From Xanthomonas codiaei (GTDB taxonomy: Bacteria > Pseudomonadota > Gammaproteobacteria > Xanthomonadales > Xanthomonadaceae): a stretch of DNA of 58,098 nucleotides. Positions 15,921 to 25,328 of the stretch are shown here, piece after piece. The notes under the pieces are model-generated. The model made no database searches. It saw only the letters and a list, made by a program, of their open reading frames with translations, and was not told the DNA's origin. Each line of letters opens with the position of its first letter. The first letter of the stretch is position 1. The DNA lies in assembly GCF_002939785.1 (NCBI RefSeq), contig NZ_MDEC01000032.1, positions 1 to 58,098 of the forward strand, given 5' to 3'. A program made the translations under genes and the position numbers.

Positions 15921-18680
15921 TCAGAACTGCCAGCGCAGGCCGACATTGGCATTGATGCTGTCGGCACTGGAGCTTGCGTGTTCTGCACCCACGTTGCCGT
16001 AGACGGAAAACGCCTCGTTGACTTGGTAACGCACGCCGACCGACGCACGTGCCGCCTGCTTGGTGACCGGAGCGCCGGAGACAGTGAAGCGCGCTTCCGG
16101 CAGACCGGTGAACCACGCGGTGAAGTCGGCATTCGGATTGCCCAGCAGCGAGCGGTAAGCGAGCAACCCATCCAGCCCCCACTTGCCGCGCGTCAGCTGA
16201 CCGCGCACGCCCGCCTCGGCATAGCCGGCCCGCAGGCTGTCGCTGCCGGCGCTCAGGCCCAGGCCGGTCACCGAGGTCTCGCTGAACGCGTCCTGGGTCT
16301 GGCTGACCACACCCGCGGCAACGAACGGCGACACCCCTGCCTGCGGCATCAGTCCGACCTCCGCGCGCAGCGACCAATTGCTGTCGTGGCGGCGATCCTG
16401 CAGACGCTCGCCGACGGTGCCGGCCTGCACGCTGCGCTCGGTTTCCACCGTGCTCATGCCGTACGAGCCAATGCCCGACAGATAGGCCTGGCCGATGGGC
16501 TGGTACAGATACGCAGTCATCGCATAACGGTCCGAACGCAGACGGCTGGCCGAGGCATCGATCTGCGCGCGGTCCTGGCCCGACGTCACCGCCGCACCGA
16601 CGATGGTACCGGCGCCACCCAACGGCAGGTCCACGCCGAAGCTGGTGGCTTGCTGGGTATAGTCGGCCGCAGCGAAGCCGCTGCGGCTCAGGTCGCCATC
16701 CAGGTAGCTGCCCTGCACCCAGGTAGTCAGGGTGGTGGTGTCGGCCAGGTAGGGCAGCCGATCGGCGGCAACCCGCGCATCGTTGAGGGCGGACTGGAAG
16801 CCCAGCGTGCGCTCCACGCCATGCACCTGCCCGGTCAGGGTGGGCAGCGACGCGGCCACCTGTGCGTTGGACGCCGCCAACAGCGAACCGGTGGCGCTGA
16901 TCAGGCCGCCCAGATTGGCGGTATCGCCGGAGGCCACGCGCGTATCCAACACCTTGACCAGCGTATCGGCCTGGGCGGCGCCGGCAACCACTGCCTGCGG
17001 TGCGCCGGCGGCCTGCGCGTTGCTGGCCGAGGCGTTGCGGGTCAGCGTCGCGGTGACCGTGGTCGGCGCATAGGCAAGCGCCGCGGTCCAGAAGAAATTG
17101 TTGGCATATTGCACGTGGTCGAAGCTGCCCTGCAGGGTGCCGGCGCGGAGAATGGTTTCGGTGCTGCCGACGCTGTAACCGGCGGCTTCGGGCAATAGCA
17201 GCAGATTGCCCTTGAGGCTGGCCTGGCCGGTGACGGTCAGGCCCTTGCCCAGTTCGATGGCGGTGGTGCCGGTGTTGTTGACCAGGCTGTAGCCGCCGTT
17301 GATCACGCCGCCGCGCGATTCGAAGGTGGCCGAGTTGGCCACCAGCAGGTCCGAACGCAGGCTGCCGGACAGCGCGAGCACGCCATCGAGAATGGTGGTG
17401 CCGCCGCTGTAGCTGTTACTGCCGCTCAGGGTGAGCCGTCCGGCACCATTCTTGGTCAGGCTGCCGGTGCCGGAAATGTCGTTGCTGAAGGTGCTGGCGT
17501 AGCCTGCACCCACATTGGCCGACCAGTTGGTGGCGAACTGCCCCGGACCCTTGATCGCCTTGGCGGCGTTGACCAGGCCCCAACCGTACAGCGTATCCAC
17601 ACCTGGCGCGCCCAGATCGGTGGCGGTGGTCAGCAGGGTCTGCTGCAGGTTGGACGCGCTCATCCACGGATACACGCCCAGCACCTGCGCTGCGACGCCG
17701 CTGACGGCTGCCGTGGAGAACGAGGTGCCGGCAACCTGGCCCTGCAATTCGGTGCCGGCCAGCGCCGGCGCGGTGAAGCTGCCCGGTGCCACCAGGCACC
17801 ACTGCGCGGCGGCGCCGCAATGGTTGGAATAACTGGTCAGACCGGCCGGGTTGCCGGCGCTGTCGACAGCGATCGCGCCCACGGCCAGCCAGTTGTTGCG
17901 AACGCCAGCTTCCTGCACCGGCGTGGCCGCCGGATACGCCGCCTCGGCGGCGCCTTCGTTGCCGGTGGCGGCGACGATCAGGGCGCCGGCCTGCACCAGC
18001 GGCGTCAGCGCAAAACGCCAGGCGGCGGCAGCATTCGCACTGCTGGCGGCATCGGCATACGACGCGCCCAGCGACAGGTTGGCGATCCGCACACCGGCGG
18101 CCGCCAGACCCACTGCCGCGTTACGGGCCTGCTGGGTACCGCAGGAATTCTCCGCGCAGATGCGTGCATAGAACAGGTCCGCATCCGGCGCCACGCCACC
18201 GGCAAATCCGTCCTGCGCCGAACCCAGCACCAGCGCCGAGACGATGGTGCCGTGGCCGCGCAGCGCATTGGAAGAAGATTCCGGCGTGCCCGGGCTAGCG
18301 GTGTAGTCGGTGAATCCATCGACCTTGCCCGCAAGCGGCGCATAGCTCTGCACCAGGTTGTCGTCCAGCACCGCGAGCTTGACGCCCTGGCCGCGTGCGC
18401 CGGCCTGTTGCGCCAGATCGGCATTGATCGGCACCAGCAGGTTGCTGTCCACGCCCTGGTAACGAGGGGGGGCAGGCGTCGGGGCGGGCGCGGTCTTGGG
18501 CAGCGGGTCGGAGGTGGTTCCCGGCGTGGTAGGCGTGGTAGGCGTGCTCGGGGTAGGGGCCGGCGCGATCACCGTGCTCTGCGGCGGGTCGCTACGGACG
18601 TTGCCGCCACCACCACCACCGCCACAAGCGGTCAGGACAAGACAGGATGCGATGGTCGTGGCGAGCAGCGAACGATTCAT
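15921..18680 (-). CDS. Lipoprotein subtilisin-type (S8) autotransporter protease
   Basis: A 919-residue protein with three parts. The signal peptide MNRSLLATTIASCLVLTAC is followed by a Gly run, and C19 is a lipobox cysteine. A Pro/Thr-rich linker (30-72) leads to an S8 peptidase domain with catalytic Asp106 (AVLDD), His143 (RGHGT), oxyanion Asn241 (ATGNEG) and Ser320 (AGTSFS). One PATR repeat (SNSYSGGTTILDG) precedes a C-terminal autotransporter barrel ending LRWQF. A lipidated S8 autotransporter resembles the NalP architecture of Neisseria, where lipidation slows autorelease. Likely roles are processing of surface proteins or host-protein degradation. The ATG at 18680 was chosen because it gives the signal peptide; the frame stays open 72 codons further upstream without one. 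The partner autotransporter next door is a possible substrate, which is speculative. Confidence 0.92.
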   Translation of the reverse strand: MNRSLLATTIASCLVLTACGGGGGGGNVRSDPPQSTVIAPAPTPSTPTTPTTPGTTSDPLPKTAPAPTPAPPRYQGVDSNLLVPINADLAQQAGARGQGVKLAVLDDNLVQSYAPLAGKVDGFTDYTASPGTPESSSNALRGHGTIVSALVLGSAQDGFAGGVAPDADLFYARICAENSCGTQQARNAAVGLAAAGVRIANLSLGASYADAASSANAAAAWRFALTPLVQAGALIVAATGNEGAAEAAYPAATPVQEAGVRNNWLAVGAIAVDSAGNPAGLTSYSNHCGAAAQWCLVAPGSFTAPALAGTELQGQVAGTSFSTAAVSGVAAQVLGVYPWMSASNLQQTLLTTATDLGAPGVDTLYGWGLVNAAKAIKGPGQFATNWSANVGAGYASTFSNDISGTGSLTKNGAGRLTLSGSNSYSGGTTILDGVLALSGSLRSDLLVANSATFESRGGVINGGYSLVNNTGTTAIELGKGLTVTGQASLKGNLLLLPEAAGYSVGSTETILRAGTLQGSFDHVQYANNFFWTAALAYAPTTVTATLTRNASASNAQAAGAPQAVVAGAAQADTLVKVLDTRVASGDTANLGGLISATGSLLAASNAQVAASLPTLTGQVHGVERTLGFQSALNDARVAADRLPYLADTTTLTTWVQGSYLDGDLSRSGFAAADYTQQATSFGVDLPLGGAGTIVGAAVTSGQDRAQIDASASRLRSDRYAMTAYLYQPIGQAYLSGIGSYGMSTVETERSVQAGTVGERLQDRRHDSNWSLRAEVGLMPQAGVSPFVAAGVVSQTQDAFSETSVTGLGLSAGSDSLRAGYAEAGVRGQLTRGKWGLDGLLAYRSLLGNPNADFTAWFTGLPEARFTVSGAPVTKQAARASVGVRYQVNEAFSVYGNVGAEHASSSADSINANVGLRWQF

Positions 18681-19678
18681 GGTTGGTCGATTCCGTTGAT
18701 TGAAGGCGCGCCGCACTGCTGGATCTGACAATGGCGCAGAGAGTCTTGCGCCGCTGGCCAAGGTTGCAGACGGTGTTTGGCACAGTGATCGCTTTAGCCA
18801 TTCGCCGGTCCGTCCCCTCGGACCCGCACGCGCGGCAAATAAGGCATCTGGCTGAGAGTTTCGTGTGCTTGCGACTTGTTTAACGGCGCTAGCCAACGAC
18901 TCTAAAGTCTGAATGGACAGTTGCTATTCAGACAAAATTTCGGGCAATAGACAGTTGCGATTTATTCCATAGCTAAAACGAATTAGTTTGCGCTTAAACG
19001 AGGGATGTGTGGAGAAAAGTTAGACCGGGCGCGACAATAATCCATCACATTTTTTGAAGGGCGGTGATCCTAAATGTGAAGCGAATCCGTGGTAATCAGG
19101 GAATTGCATCAAGGTTATGGGTGAATCACCTACCAGCTGTAGCGGATTCTAGCGCGAGTCAGCGTTTCTAACGGACTCCAGCGTACGTCGGTATGGCCGA
19201 GCGGTCTTTAATCTGCTCTTTGTCGCCCCGGGCCCGACGATTTTGTGCGTATAAGTGCAGGCTCTTTCTGGCGCATACGAGTCCGCATCCGATGCGTGTG
19301 CGGAATTCGACGCTCCGGCCGGGGTTAAATCAACAATGACGGCATATAAAGGTGATTTAAATAATTAATTATTGGGCATGCCCTGGACCTGCCCAATAAA
19401 AGTGACCGGCGAATTGAATAAAACGCCAAGAAGTTGGCGTCAGTCGATCCGGTTTCGGATATCCAGCCATCCATCGCGTGGGGAATGCACAGGGACATCC
19501 GGTGCGCACACCGCCTAGCCTGGTTTGTGCATCGCTGCGCGTCGTGGTCATCACCCGGAAGGGTTGCCAAGGTCTGCTTGACCCCCAGCGCGCCGGCGGC
19601 CGGCGACAGCTGTGGGCCAGATCTGCCGGCCCGGGGCACGCTGGCTTGATCCTGCCGTGCGTTTGGACCGGCGTGGGC
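18681..19678. other. Roughly 1-kb AT-rich intergenic region
   Basis: No convincing gene lies between the subtilase autotransporter start and the end of the CMD-like gene. The stretch 18890-19450 is markedly AT-richer than the genes around it, with TTAAATAATTAATTATTG near 19355-19372. It contains a hairpin at 18807-18824 (GGTCCG/CGGACC) in the probable autotransporter leader, an inverted repeat at 18907-18933, and a small stem ATTGGGCA/TGCCCAAT at about 19370-19396. The last could terminate the minus-strand CMD-like transcript. Confidence 0.5.
18907..18933. promoter_or_regulatory. Inverted repeat, candidate operator upstream of the subtilase autotransporter
   Basis: The perfect 8-bp arms GTCTGAAT (18907-18914) and ATTCAGAC (18926-18933) are separated by 11 bp, a centre-to-centre distance of 19 bp. 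A direct repeat GACAGTTGC occurs at 18916-18924, between the arms, and again at 18950-18958. The site is about 230 bp upstream of the protease start in AT-rich DNA. The binding protein is unknown. Confidence 0.4.
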
Positions 19679-20311
19679 CTACTGGGTCCTGGCCAGTGCC
19701 GCCTTGGCACGCGTGCCCGCCGCAGCGCCGACCCGCTTGTCCAGTACCTGTGCCAGCGCATTGAGCTGCGCCGTGGTCACGCCGATGTTGATGCTGATCT
19801 TCAGATGCGACTGCAGCTGCGCTTCCACACCTTCCAGCGCAGCAAGCATGCTCACGGTCGCCAGCTCGCGGCTCACCCAGTCCAGGTTGTCGCGTGCAAA
19901 GATGTCGCCGAACAGATGCGTCTTCAGATACTGGTCGATGGCTGGCGCAAACTCGAACAGCGGGCCGGTCACCGGTGCGCCTGCCAGCTGGGTTTGATTG
20001 GCGGTTCCCACTGCGAGCAATGCCTGGCCGGTGGGCACCGGGCCCGGCGAGTCGCCATCCGGGTCGACAACGCCACGCTGCCGTCGTGCCTGGATGACCT
20101 GCATCAAGGCCGCCAGCGCATTGAGGCTGCGCGGAAAGCCGGCATAAGCGTAGACCTGCACCAGTACTTCCTTGCAGTGGCTGATGGTCAGGCCTGCGTC
20201 GAGGCCGGCGTCGAGCACCGGCTTCAACCGTTCGATATCGCCGGTGGCCGCGAATGCAGCGATGGGGGCGAGGGCTTGCTGCCTGGGCGACAGGCTTTCG
20301 GAAATAGGCAT
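19679..20311 (-). CDS. Carboxymuconolactone decarboxylase (AhpD/CMD) family protein
   Basis: A 210-residue protein of the CMD/AhpD alpha-helical family with two repeats. The first (about 10-75) holds GLTISHCKEVLVQVYAYAGFPRSLNAL, the second (about 115-195) LDWVSRELATVSMLAALEGVEAQLQSHLKISINIGV and TTAQLNALAQVL. The first repeat has a single cysteine in SHCKE rather than the CxxC of AhpD peroxidases, so a disulfide peroxidase role is doubtful. Family members include 4-carboxymuconolactone decarboxylases and many stress proteins of unknown role. An alternative GTG start one codon upstream (20314) is better spaced from GGAG, so translation may begin there. It is divergent from the DUF2231 gene, with no obvious operon partner. 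Confidence 0.75.
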   Translation of the reverse strand: MPISESLSPRQQALAPIAAFAATGDIERLKPVLDAGLDAGLTISHCKEVLVQVYAYAGFPRSLNALAALMQVIQARRQRGVVDPDGDSPGPVPTGQALLAVGTANQTQLAGAPVTGPLFEFAPAIDQYLKTHLFGDIFARDNLDWVSRELATVSMLAALEGVEAQLQSHLKISINIGVTTAQLNALAQVLDKRVGAAAGTRAKAALARTQ

Positions 20312-20582
20312 CACGATTGACTCCGGGGAACATGCTGCCGCGGGGGAGGGGCAACGACGCAGAGCACTGCCACACCGACGCCTGCGCCGCGCAAGCGGGC
20401 ATCACGCCATGTGCAGCATGGGTGCACATATGGATCTAGGGGTCGATGCGCGCGATTCCAAGCGTTGGCAGCGACACCGGCGCGCGCCGGAGCCGGCAGC
20501 GCCACATGCACGTATCGTCCTGCTCATCACACGCAAGCTGGCAGCATCGGATCTACGTTTTGCCATGCCATACGAGTCCGCC

Positions 20583-20999
20583 ATGCACGCAACCGCTGTC
20601 CCGACCCGCTTGCGGGCCATCCATCCGTTCCACGCCGCCATCCTCGGTGGTGTGTGGCCCCTGTTCCTTGGCACGCTACTCTGCGATTACGCCTACTGGA
20701 GCTCTTACCAGATCCAGTGGAGCAACTTCGCGTCGTGGTTGCTGGTCGGTGCGATGGTGATGACCACCGTTGCGCTGCTGGCCGCGGTCATCGGGCTGGC
20801 TCGCGGTAGCCGCAATCTGGTCTATCTGCTCGCGCTGGTCGCCACCTGGGTGGTGGGCTTGTTCGATGCCCTGCATCACGCACGCGACGCATGGGCCATC
20901 ATGCCGGCAGCGCTGGTGATGTCGGGCATTGCGACGCTGTTCGCGATGGTGGCCGCCTGGTCGGGGCTGTCCGGTCTGCGCCTGGGAGGTGCACGATGA
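20583..20999 (+). CDS. DUF2231 four-helix inner-membrane protein
   Basis: A 138-residue integral membrane protein beginning MHATAVPTRLRAIHPFHAAI. The HPFHAAILGGVWPLFLGTLLCDYAYW start is typical of DUF2231 proteins, and four hydrophobic segments lie at about 13-35, 45-68, 75-92 and 105-125. The conserved N-terminal histidines suggest metal or haem contacts. Its biochemical role is not established. The stop overlaps the start of the PQQ-type dehydrogenase gene (ATGA), implying translational coupling and a shared membrane or periplasmic electron-transfer role. An in-frame ATG at 20565 is possible. The later start was taken because it begins at the family core. Confidence 0.75.
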   Translation: MHATAVPTRLRAIHPFHAAILGGVWPLFLGTLLCDYAYWSSYQIQWSNFASWLLVGAMVMTTVALLAAVIGLARGSRNLVYLLALVATWVVGLFDALHHARDAWAIMPAALVMSGIATLFAMVAAWSGLSGLRLGGAR

Positions 21000-22318
21000 A
21001 CCGCCAATCCCGAGTGCTTGCGGTCTCAATCCTCGCTGCCGCGCTGGCTGGCTGCGGTCAGGCGCCCGAGTTGAACCAGCATGGCGCGACGCCCAACCTG
21101 CCGGCACCCGATCGCGGCGTGCTGCCGGACATGACGATCGCCGAGCCCACTGCGTGGGGTAACAGCATCCCAACCGTGCCGTCCGGGTATCGCATCACCG
21201 CCATCGCGCGCGATCTGGCCATTCCGCGACAGACGCTGGTGCTGCCGAACGGCGACATCCTGGTGGCCGAAGGCCGCGGCGGTTCGGCGCCCAAGCTCAA
21301 GCCCAAGGACATCATTGCCGGCCCGATCAAGGCCAAGGGCACCACCCAGGTCAAGAGCGGCAATCGCCTGACCTTGCTGCGTGACGCCGACGGTGACGGC
21401 ACCTATGAACTGAAGACCGTCTTCGCCGACAAGCTCAACGCACCGTACGGACTCGCGCTGATCGGCAATGCGCTCTACGTCGCCAACCAGGATGCGCTGG
21501 TGCGCTTCGATTACACCGACGGCCAGACCAAGGCCAGCGGCGCGCCGAGCAAGCTGACCGACCTGCCGTCGGCCATCAATCACCACTGGACCAAGGCGCT
21601 TACCGCCAGTGCAGACGGTCGCTATCTGTATGTGGCGATCGGCTCCAACAGCAACATCACCGAACGCGGCATGGATGTGGAAATCGATCGTGCACAGGTC
21701 TGGCAGGTCGATGCGGCCACCGGTGCGCACAAGCCCTATGCCACCGGCCTGCGCAATCCGACCGCGCTGGCCATCCAGCCCGGCAGCGGCGCGCTGTGGG
21801 CGGTAGTCAACGAACGCGACGAGATCGGCCCGAACCTGGTGCCCGACTATCTGACCTCGGTTCGCGAAGGCGGCTTCTACGGCTGGCCCTACAGCTACTG
21901 GGGCAAGCATGTGGATACGCGGGTCATGCCGCAGGACCCGCAAAAGGTGGCCTCGGCCATCGAACCGGACTACGCCTTGGGCTCGCATGTGGCAGCACTG
22001 GGCGTGGCGTTCTCCGCGCCGGTGATGGGCGCGAAATTCGCAGACGGCGTCTTCGTCGGCGAGCACGGCAGCTGGAACCGCAGCCCGCCCGTCGGCTACA
22101 AGGTGGTGTTCGTGCCGTTCCGCGACGGCCGGCCCGCAGGCGACCCCATCGACTTCGTGTACGGCTTCCACGGCGAGGATGGCAAGACGCGCGGTCGCCC
22201 GGTTGGCGTCACGGTCGATCCGCGCGGCGCACTGATCGTGGCCGATGACCTGGCCAACATCGTCTGGCGTGTGACTCCCGACGCCGCGCCGGCATCGCCG
22301 CCGCAAGCGATGCGCTGA
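20996..22318 (+). CDS. PQQ-type sugar dehydrogenase (sorbosone-dehydrogenase-like) lipoprotein
   Basis: A 440-residue periplasmic beta-propeller enzyme. The signal peptide MNRQSRVLAVSILAAALAGC ends in a lipobox with C20, so it should be lipid-anchored. The mature part has the features of soluble-glucose/sorbosone dehydrogenases: a Pro-rich N-terminus, GYRITAIARDLAIPRQTLVLPNGDILVAEGRGG, DADGDGTYELKTVF, LNAPYGLAL, ATGLRNPTALAIQPGSGALWAVVNERDEIG, GGFYGWPYSYWG, FVGEHGSWNRSPP and GRPVGVTVDPRGALIVADD. These enzymes oxidise sugars or aldoses with PQQ and pass electrons to the respiratory chain. The physiological sugar is unknown. It is translationally coupled to the upstream DUF2231 membrane protein. 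Confidence 0.86.
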   Translation: MNRQSRVLAVSILAAALAGCGQAPELNQHGATPNLPAPDRGVLPDMTIAEPTAWGNSIPTVPSGYRITAIARDLAIPRQTLVLPNGDILVAEGRGGSAPKLKPKDIIAGPIKAKGTTQVKSGNRLTLLRDADGDGTYELKTVFADKLNAPYGLALIGNALYVANQDALVRFDYTDGQTKASGAPSKLTDLPSAINHHWTKALTASADGRYLYVAIGSNSNITERGMDVEIDRAQVWQVDAATGAHKPYATGLRNPTALAIQPGSGALWAVVNERDEIGPNLVPDYLTSVREGGFYGWPYSYWGKHVDTRVMPQDPQKVASAIEPDYALGSHVAALGVAFSAPVMGAKFADGVFVGEHGSWNRSPPVGYKVVFVPFRDGRPAGDPIDFVYGFHGEDGKTRGRPVGVTVDPRGALIVADDLANIVWRVTPDAAPASPPQAMR

Positions 22319-22614
22319 GGCGGTGCGAGCGATCGCGACCCAGGCTGTCACTGCGTTCGCGCCGTGACAGCTCCACGGCGCGAGCTTGCCGCGGCTTGAT
22401 CCTGTCTGCGCGACTGAAGCGCTCCTGCAGGCGCGCCAGGTGCGTAACAGGTGTCGTACCGCGGCATCGAGATCGCACAGTTACCAGCACTGCGCGCCTG
22501 CCAGGCCGCTGACAGCGGCATCAAACACCCCGCACTGTTGAAGGATGCAGCCTGCTTCCATGCAGATGCACCGGCGTGGCATGCGCTGCGCCGGCCAAGC
22601 GCAGCACCAGCGTC

Positions 22615-24069
22615 TTACCGGCTCACAGCGCCGGCATTGAGCGGAGGAATGCGTCCGGCCCACGGTTGCGCGCGTTCCAGTTGCGCGGCCAGCGCCAGCA
22701 ATGTGCTTTCCTCGCCGAAACGCGCGGCAAAGTGCGCACCGATCGGCAACCCGGCCGGGCTCCAGTACAACGGCACCGACATCGCCGGCTGACCGCTTGC
22801 GTTGAATAACGCGGTGAATGGCGAATAGCTGTGGAAGTCCTCGATCAGTCGCGGCAGCGGGAGGGTGTCGTCGAACGCGTCCAGCGTTCCCAGCAGCGGC
22901 GGTACGCGGGTGAGGGTCGGGGTCAGGATCAGGTCGTAGTCCTGCAGCAAGGTCGCCAATCGCCGCCCGAGGGCGTGGATCGCGGCCACCGCGGCGGCAT
23001 AGCGCGCACCGCTGACCTGGCCTTTTTCGCGCAGGATCACCCGGGTGCGTGGCTCCAGCTCGGCGTCGTTCACCGGCGCGCCACGCAGATGGCCCAGCAT
23101 GTCCAGATAGCAGCGCGTGCTGGGGCCGATGATGTCGAACAGCTGGTCCAGCAGCACCGGCAGGTCCACCGGCAGGCGCGCCGCTTCGACTTGATGGCCA
23201 AGGCGGCTACACAGCCCGGCCGAATGACGGACCGCGGCCAGCGCGTCTGCGCCGCTGGGCCAGGGCGCCAGGTGTTCCACCAGCGCGATGCGCAATGGAG
23301 CGGGGTCGCGTTCGATCGCGGCCATGAACGGGGATGCCTGGGCTGGTGCGGCGTAGGGCGCCCCCAGGTCGGCACCGGCGGTGGCGTCCAGCAGCGCCGC
23401 GCTGTCGCGGACCGAACGGGTGATGGCGTGTGCGATGCCCATGCCGGCCCAGCCTTCGCCGATCAATGGCCCGGAGGGCATGCGGCCGCGGCTGGGCTTG
23501 AGCCCGAAGACGCCGCAACACGAGGCAGGCACCCGCAGCGATCCGCCACCGTCGTTGCCATGCGCAAACGGCACCGCACGCGCGGCCACCAGCGCGGCCG
23601 CGCCGCCGCTGGAGCCGCCGGCACTGCGGGCGATGTCCCATGGATTGGCGGTGGCACCGAAGCGGGTGGATTCGGTGGTGTAGGACGTACCGAACTCCGG
23701 CGAGGTGCTGGTGCCCAGGAACACGCAGCCGGCCGCCCGCAGCCGCTCCACCACCGCGCAGTCCAGATCGGCGCGCGCATCGCCCTGCGCCAGCGAGCCA
23801 TTGCCCATGCGCGCCCCACGCAGGGGCGAGAACAGGTCCTTGATCAGCGTAGGCACGCCGGCCAGCGCCCCCTGCCGGGTGGCGGGCAGGCACGCGGTGG
23901 CACGCGCTTGGTCATAGAGCGTCTCGGCCACGGCGTTCAGCGATGCCACCCGTTGCAGCCGCACGATCGTGGCCTCGGCCAGCTCCAGCGGCTGGATCTC
24001 GCGGTTCCTCACCAGGGCGGCCAGGCCGACTCCATCGTGGCTGTCCAACAACGCATCGATATCCTGCAT
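22615..24069 (-). CDS. Amidase-signature family hydrolase
   Basis: A 484-residue amidase with the Ser-cisSer-Lys triad: Lys77 in [10 protein letters not shown], cis-Ser in [10 protein letters not shown] (about 151-160), and nucleophile Ser177 in [10 protein letters not shown]. The usual GTDGGGS is GNDGGGS here. Length and architecture are normal and no break is seen. It hydrolyses a carboxamide to acid plus ammonia or amine. It begins eight bases after the stop of the MFS gene, so it is the last gene of an outer-membrane channel - MFS - amidase operon. This context suggests uptake and cleavage of an external amide, with the amine side handled by the oxidase locus nearby. The substrate is unknown. 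The ATG at 24069 lies behind AGCGAGG. Confidence 0.85.
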   Translation of the reverse strand: MQDIDALLDSHDGVGLAALVRNREIQPLELAEATIVRLQRVASLNAVAETLYDQARATACLPATRQGALAGVPTLIKDLFSPLRGARMGNGSLAQGDARADLDCAVVERLRAAGCVFLGTSTSPEFGTSYTTESTRFGATANPWDIARSAGGSSGGAAALVAARAVPFAHGNDGGGSLRVPASCCGVFGLKPSRGRMPSGPLIGEGWAGMGIAHAITRSVRDSAALLDATAGADLGAPYAAPAQASPFMAAIERDPAPLRIALVEHLAPWPSGADALAAVRHSAGLCSRLGHQVEAARLPVDLPVLLDQLFDIIGPSTRCYLDMLGHLRGAPVNDAELEPRTRVILREKGQVSGARYAAAVAAIHALGRRLATLLQDYDLILTPTLTRVPPLLGTLDAFDDTLPLPRLIEDFHSYSPFTALFNASGQPAMSVPLYWSPAGLPIGAHFAARFGEESTLLALAAQLERAQPWAGRIPPLNAGAVSR

Positions 24070-24076
24070 CACGCCA

Positions 24077-25294
24077 TTACCTCGCTTGCGAATCGGTGGA
24101 AAGAGCAGGCGCCCGGCGCAGCAACGCCCGCGCCGCCCACAGCATGGCGACCGCCAACGCGGCGCCGGCGGCGATCCGGATTGCGCCATGCAGATCGCCA
24201 CCTGCCGGCAGCAAGGCGGTGATCAGCAACGGGCTGGCGAACTGGCCCAGGTACAGGCTGGAGGTAAAGCCGCCCATGCCGCGGCCGCGCACGCGCAACG
24301 GCAGCGCGTTCATCACCGGGGTCATCGCATTGGGCACCAGCAGCCCGGCACCGAATCCGTGCACGCTCACCGCCAGCAACACCTGTGGGTAGGTCTGCGC
24401 GCCGACCAGCAGCCACAGGCCCAGCGCCAGCAAGGCCAGCAGCAGCGCGTTGGTGGCAGGCATGCCGATCCAGCGACGCAGCAGCGGCCAGGCCAGCGAG
24501 CCCCCCAGCGTCGCCAGCAGTCCAAGGCCGGCAGACATGCCGATCATGGTGCTCGAGGTGATCCCCAGCCCGACCAGCAGCACCGGCGTCTGTACCGGCA
24601 CGACGAAACTGAGCGCCATGCCGAAGAACACCAGCAGATAGCCCACCGCCAGTGCGGAGCCGCCGACCTTGCCTTCCGATGCCGCCGCATGCGGCGTCGC
24701 CTGCGTCGCGGCCGGTTCCCACAGCACCTTCAGCATTGCCGGCACCAGCAGCAAGGGCAGCAGGTAAAGATAGAACGGCGTGCGCCAGGAATGCTCGCCC
24801 AGCGCACCGCCGACCACGAAGAACAGCGAGCCGATCAGCGCAATGCACACCACCTGCAGATTGACGTAGCGCAGGCGGCGTTCGCCCTGCCAGTAGTCGG
24901 CAATCAGCGTGGTGCAGCACGTCATCACCGCCGCTTCGGCACACCCGAACAGCAGGCGTGCACCCACGATGCTGGTCAGGTCCTGCAGAAATGCCGGCAG
25001 GACGCCGAGCACGGCGTAGGCGAGCGTGGCCAGCACCAGCAGGCCCTTGCGACCGAACAGGTCGGCCAGCCCACCGGCGGCCGGTGCGAACAGCGCGATG
25101 GCCAGTGCCGGCCCGGTGACCACCAGCGGCACCAGCAGCCCGGCCTGAGGATCGATGGGCCCGAACTGGGCGCCGAGTTTGGGTAGCACGGGCGCGATCA
25201 TCACCGCGCCCATGATGGTCAGGCTGCTGCCGAGCAGCAGCACCGCGCCCTGCGCGCGCCCTGCCTGACGGGTCGAGTCGCTGGCTTGGTTCAT
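24077..25294 (-). CDS. MFS transporter, probably imports the amide or amine substrate
   Basis: A 405-residue inner-membrane carrier with twelve predicted transmembrane segments, beginning MNQASDSTRQAGRAQGAVLLLGSSLTIMGAVMIAPVLPKLGAQFG. The loop between helices 2 and 3 reads GGLADLFGRKGLLVLATL, the G-x-L-a-D-r-x-G-R-k/r hallmark of MFS drug/metabolite antiporters. Charged and Gly-rich helices follow. The start at 25294 was chosen because AAGGGGG lies five bases upstream; an in-frame ATG at 25318 has a poor site. It sits between the outer-membrane channel gene and the amidase gene with very short gaps, so a three-gene operon is likely. Direction of transport is inferred from context. Confidence 0.85.
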   Translation of the reverse strand: MNQASDSTRQAGRAQGAVLLLGSSLTIMGAVMIAPVLPKLGAQFGPIDPQAGLLVPLVVTGPALAIALFAPAAGGLADLFGRKGLLVLATLAYAVLGVLPAFLQDLTSIVGARLLFGCAEAAVMTCCTTLIADYWQGERRLRYVNLQVVCIALIGSLFFVVGGALGEHSWRTPFYLYLLPLLLVPAMLKVLWEPAATQATPHAAASEGKVGGSALAVGYLLVFFGMALSFVVPVQTPVLLVGLGITSSTMIGMSAGLGLLATLGGSLAWPLLRRWIGMPATNALLLALLALGLWLLVGAQTYPQVLLAVSVHGFGAGLLVPNAMTPVMNALPLRVRGRGMGGFTSSLYLGQFASPLLITALLPAGGDLHGAIRIAAGAALAVAMLWAARALLRRAPALSTDSQAR

Positions 25295-25328
25295 GGCATC
25301 CCCCTTGGATGTGTTCATCGGCGCTCGC

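Noticed and set aside
13564..16377. A 937-codon minus-strand frame across the end of the giant autotransporter and into the protease gene
   Set aside because: It is antisense to one gene and out of frame with the other, and resembles no family. Both overlapped genes are clearly real.
18778..18793. A sigma-54-like match TGGCACAGTGATCGCT on the plus strand
   Set aside because: It has two mismatches, points away from the protease gene, and no plus-strand gene follows for about 1.8 kb. GG-N10-GC pairs are frequent in GC-rich DNA.
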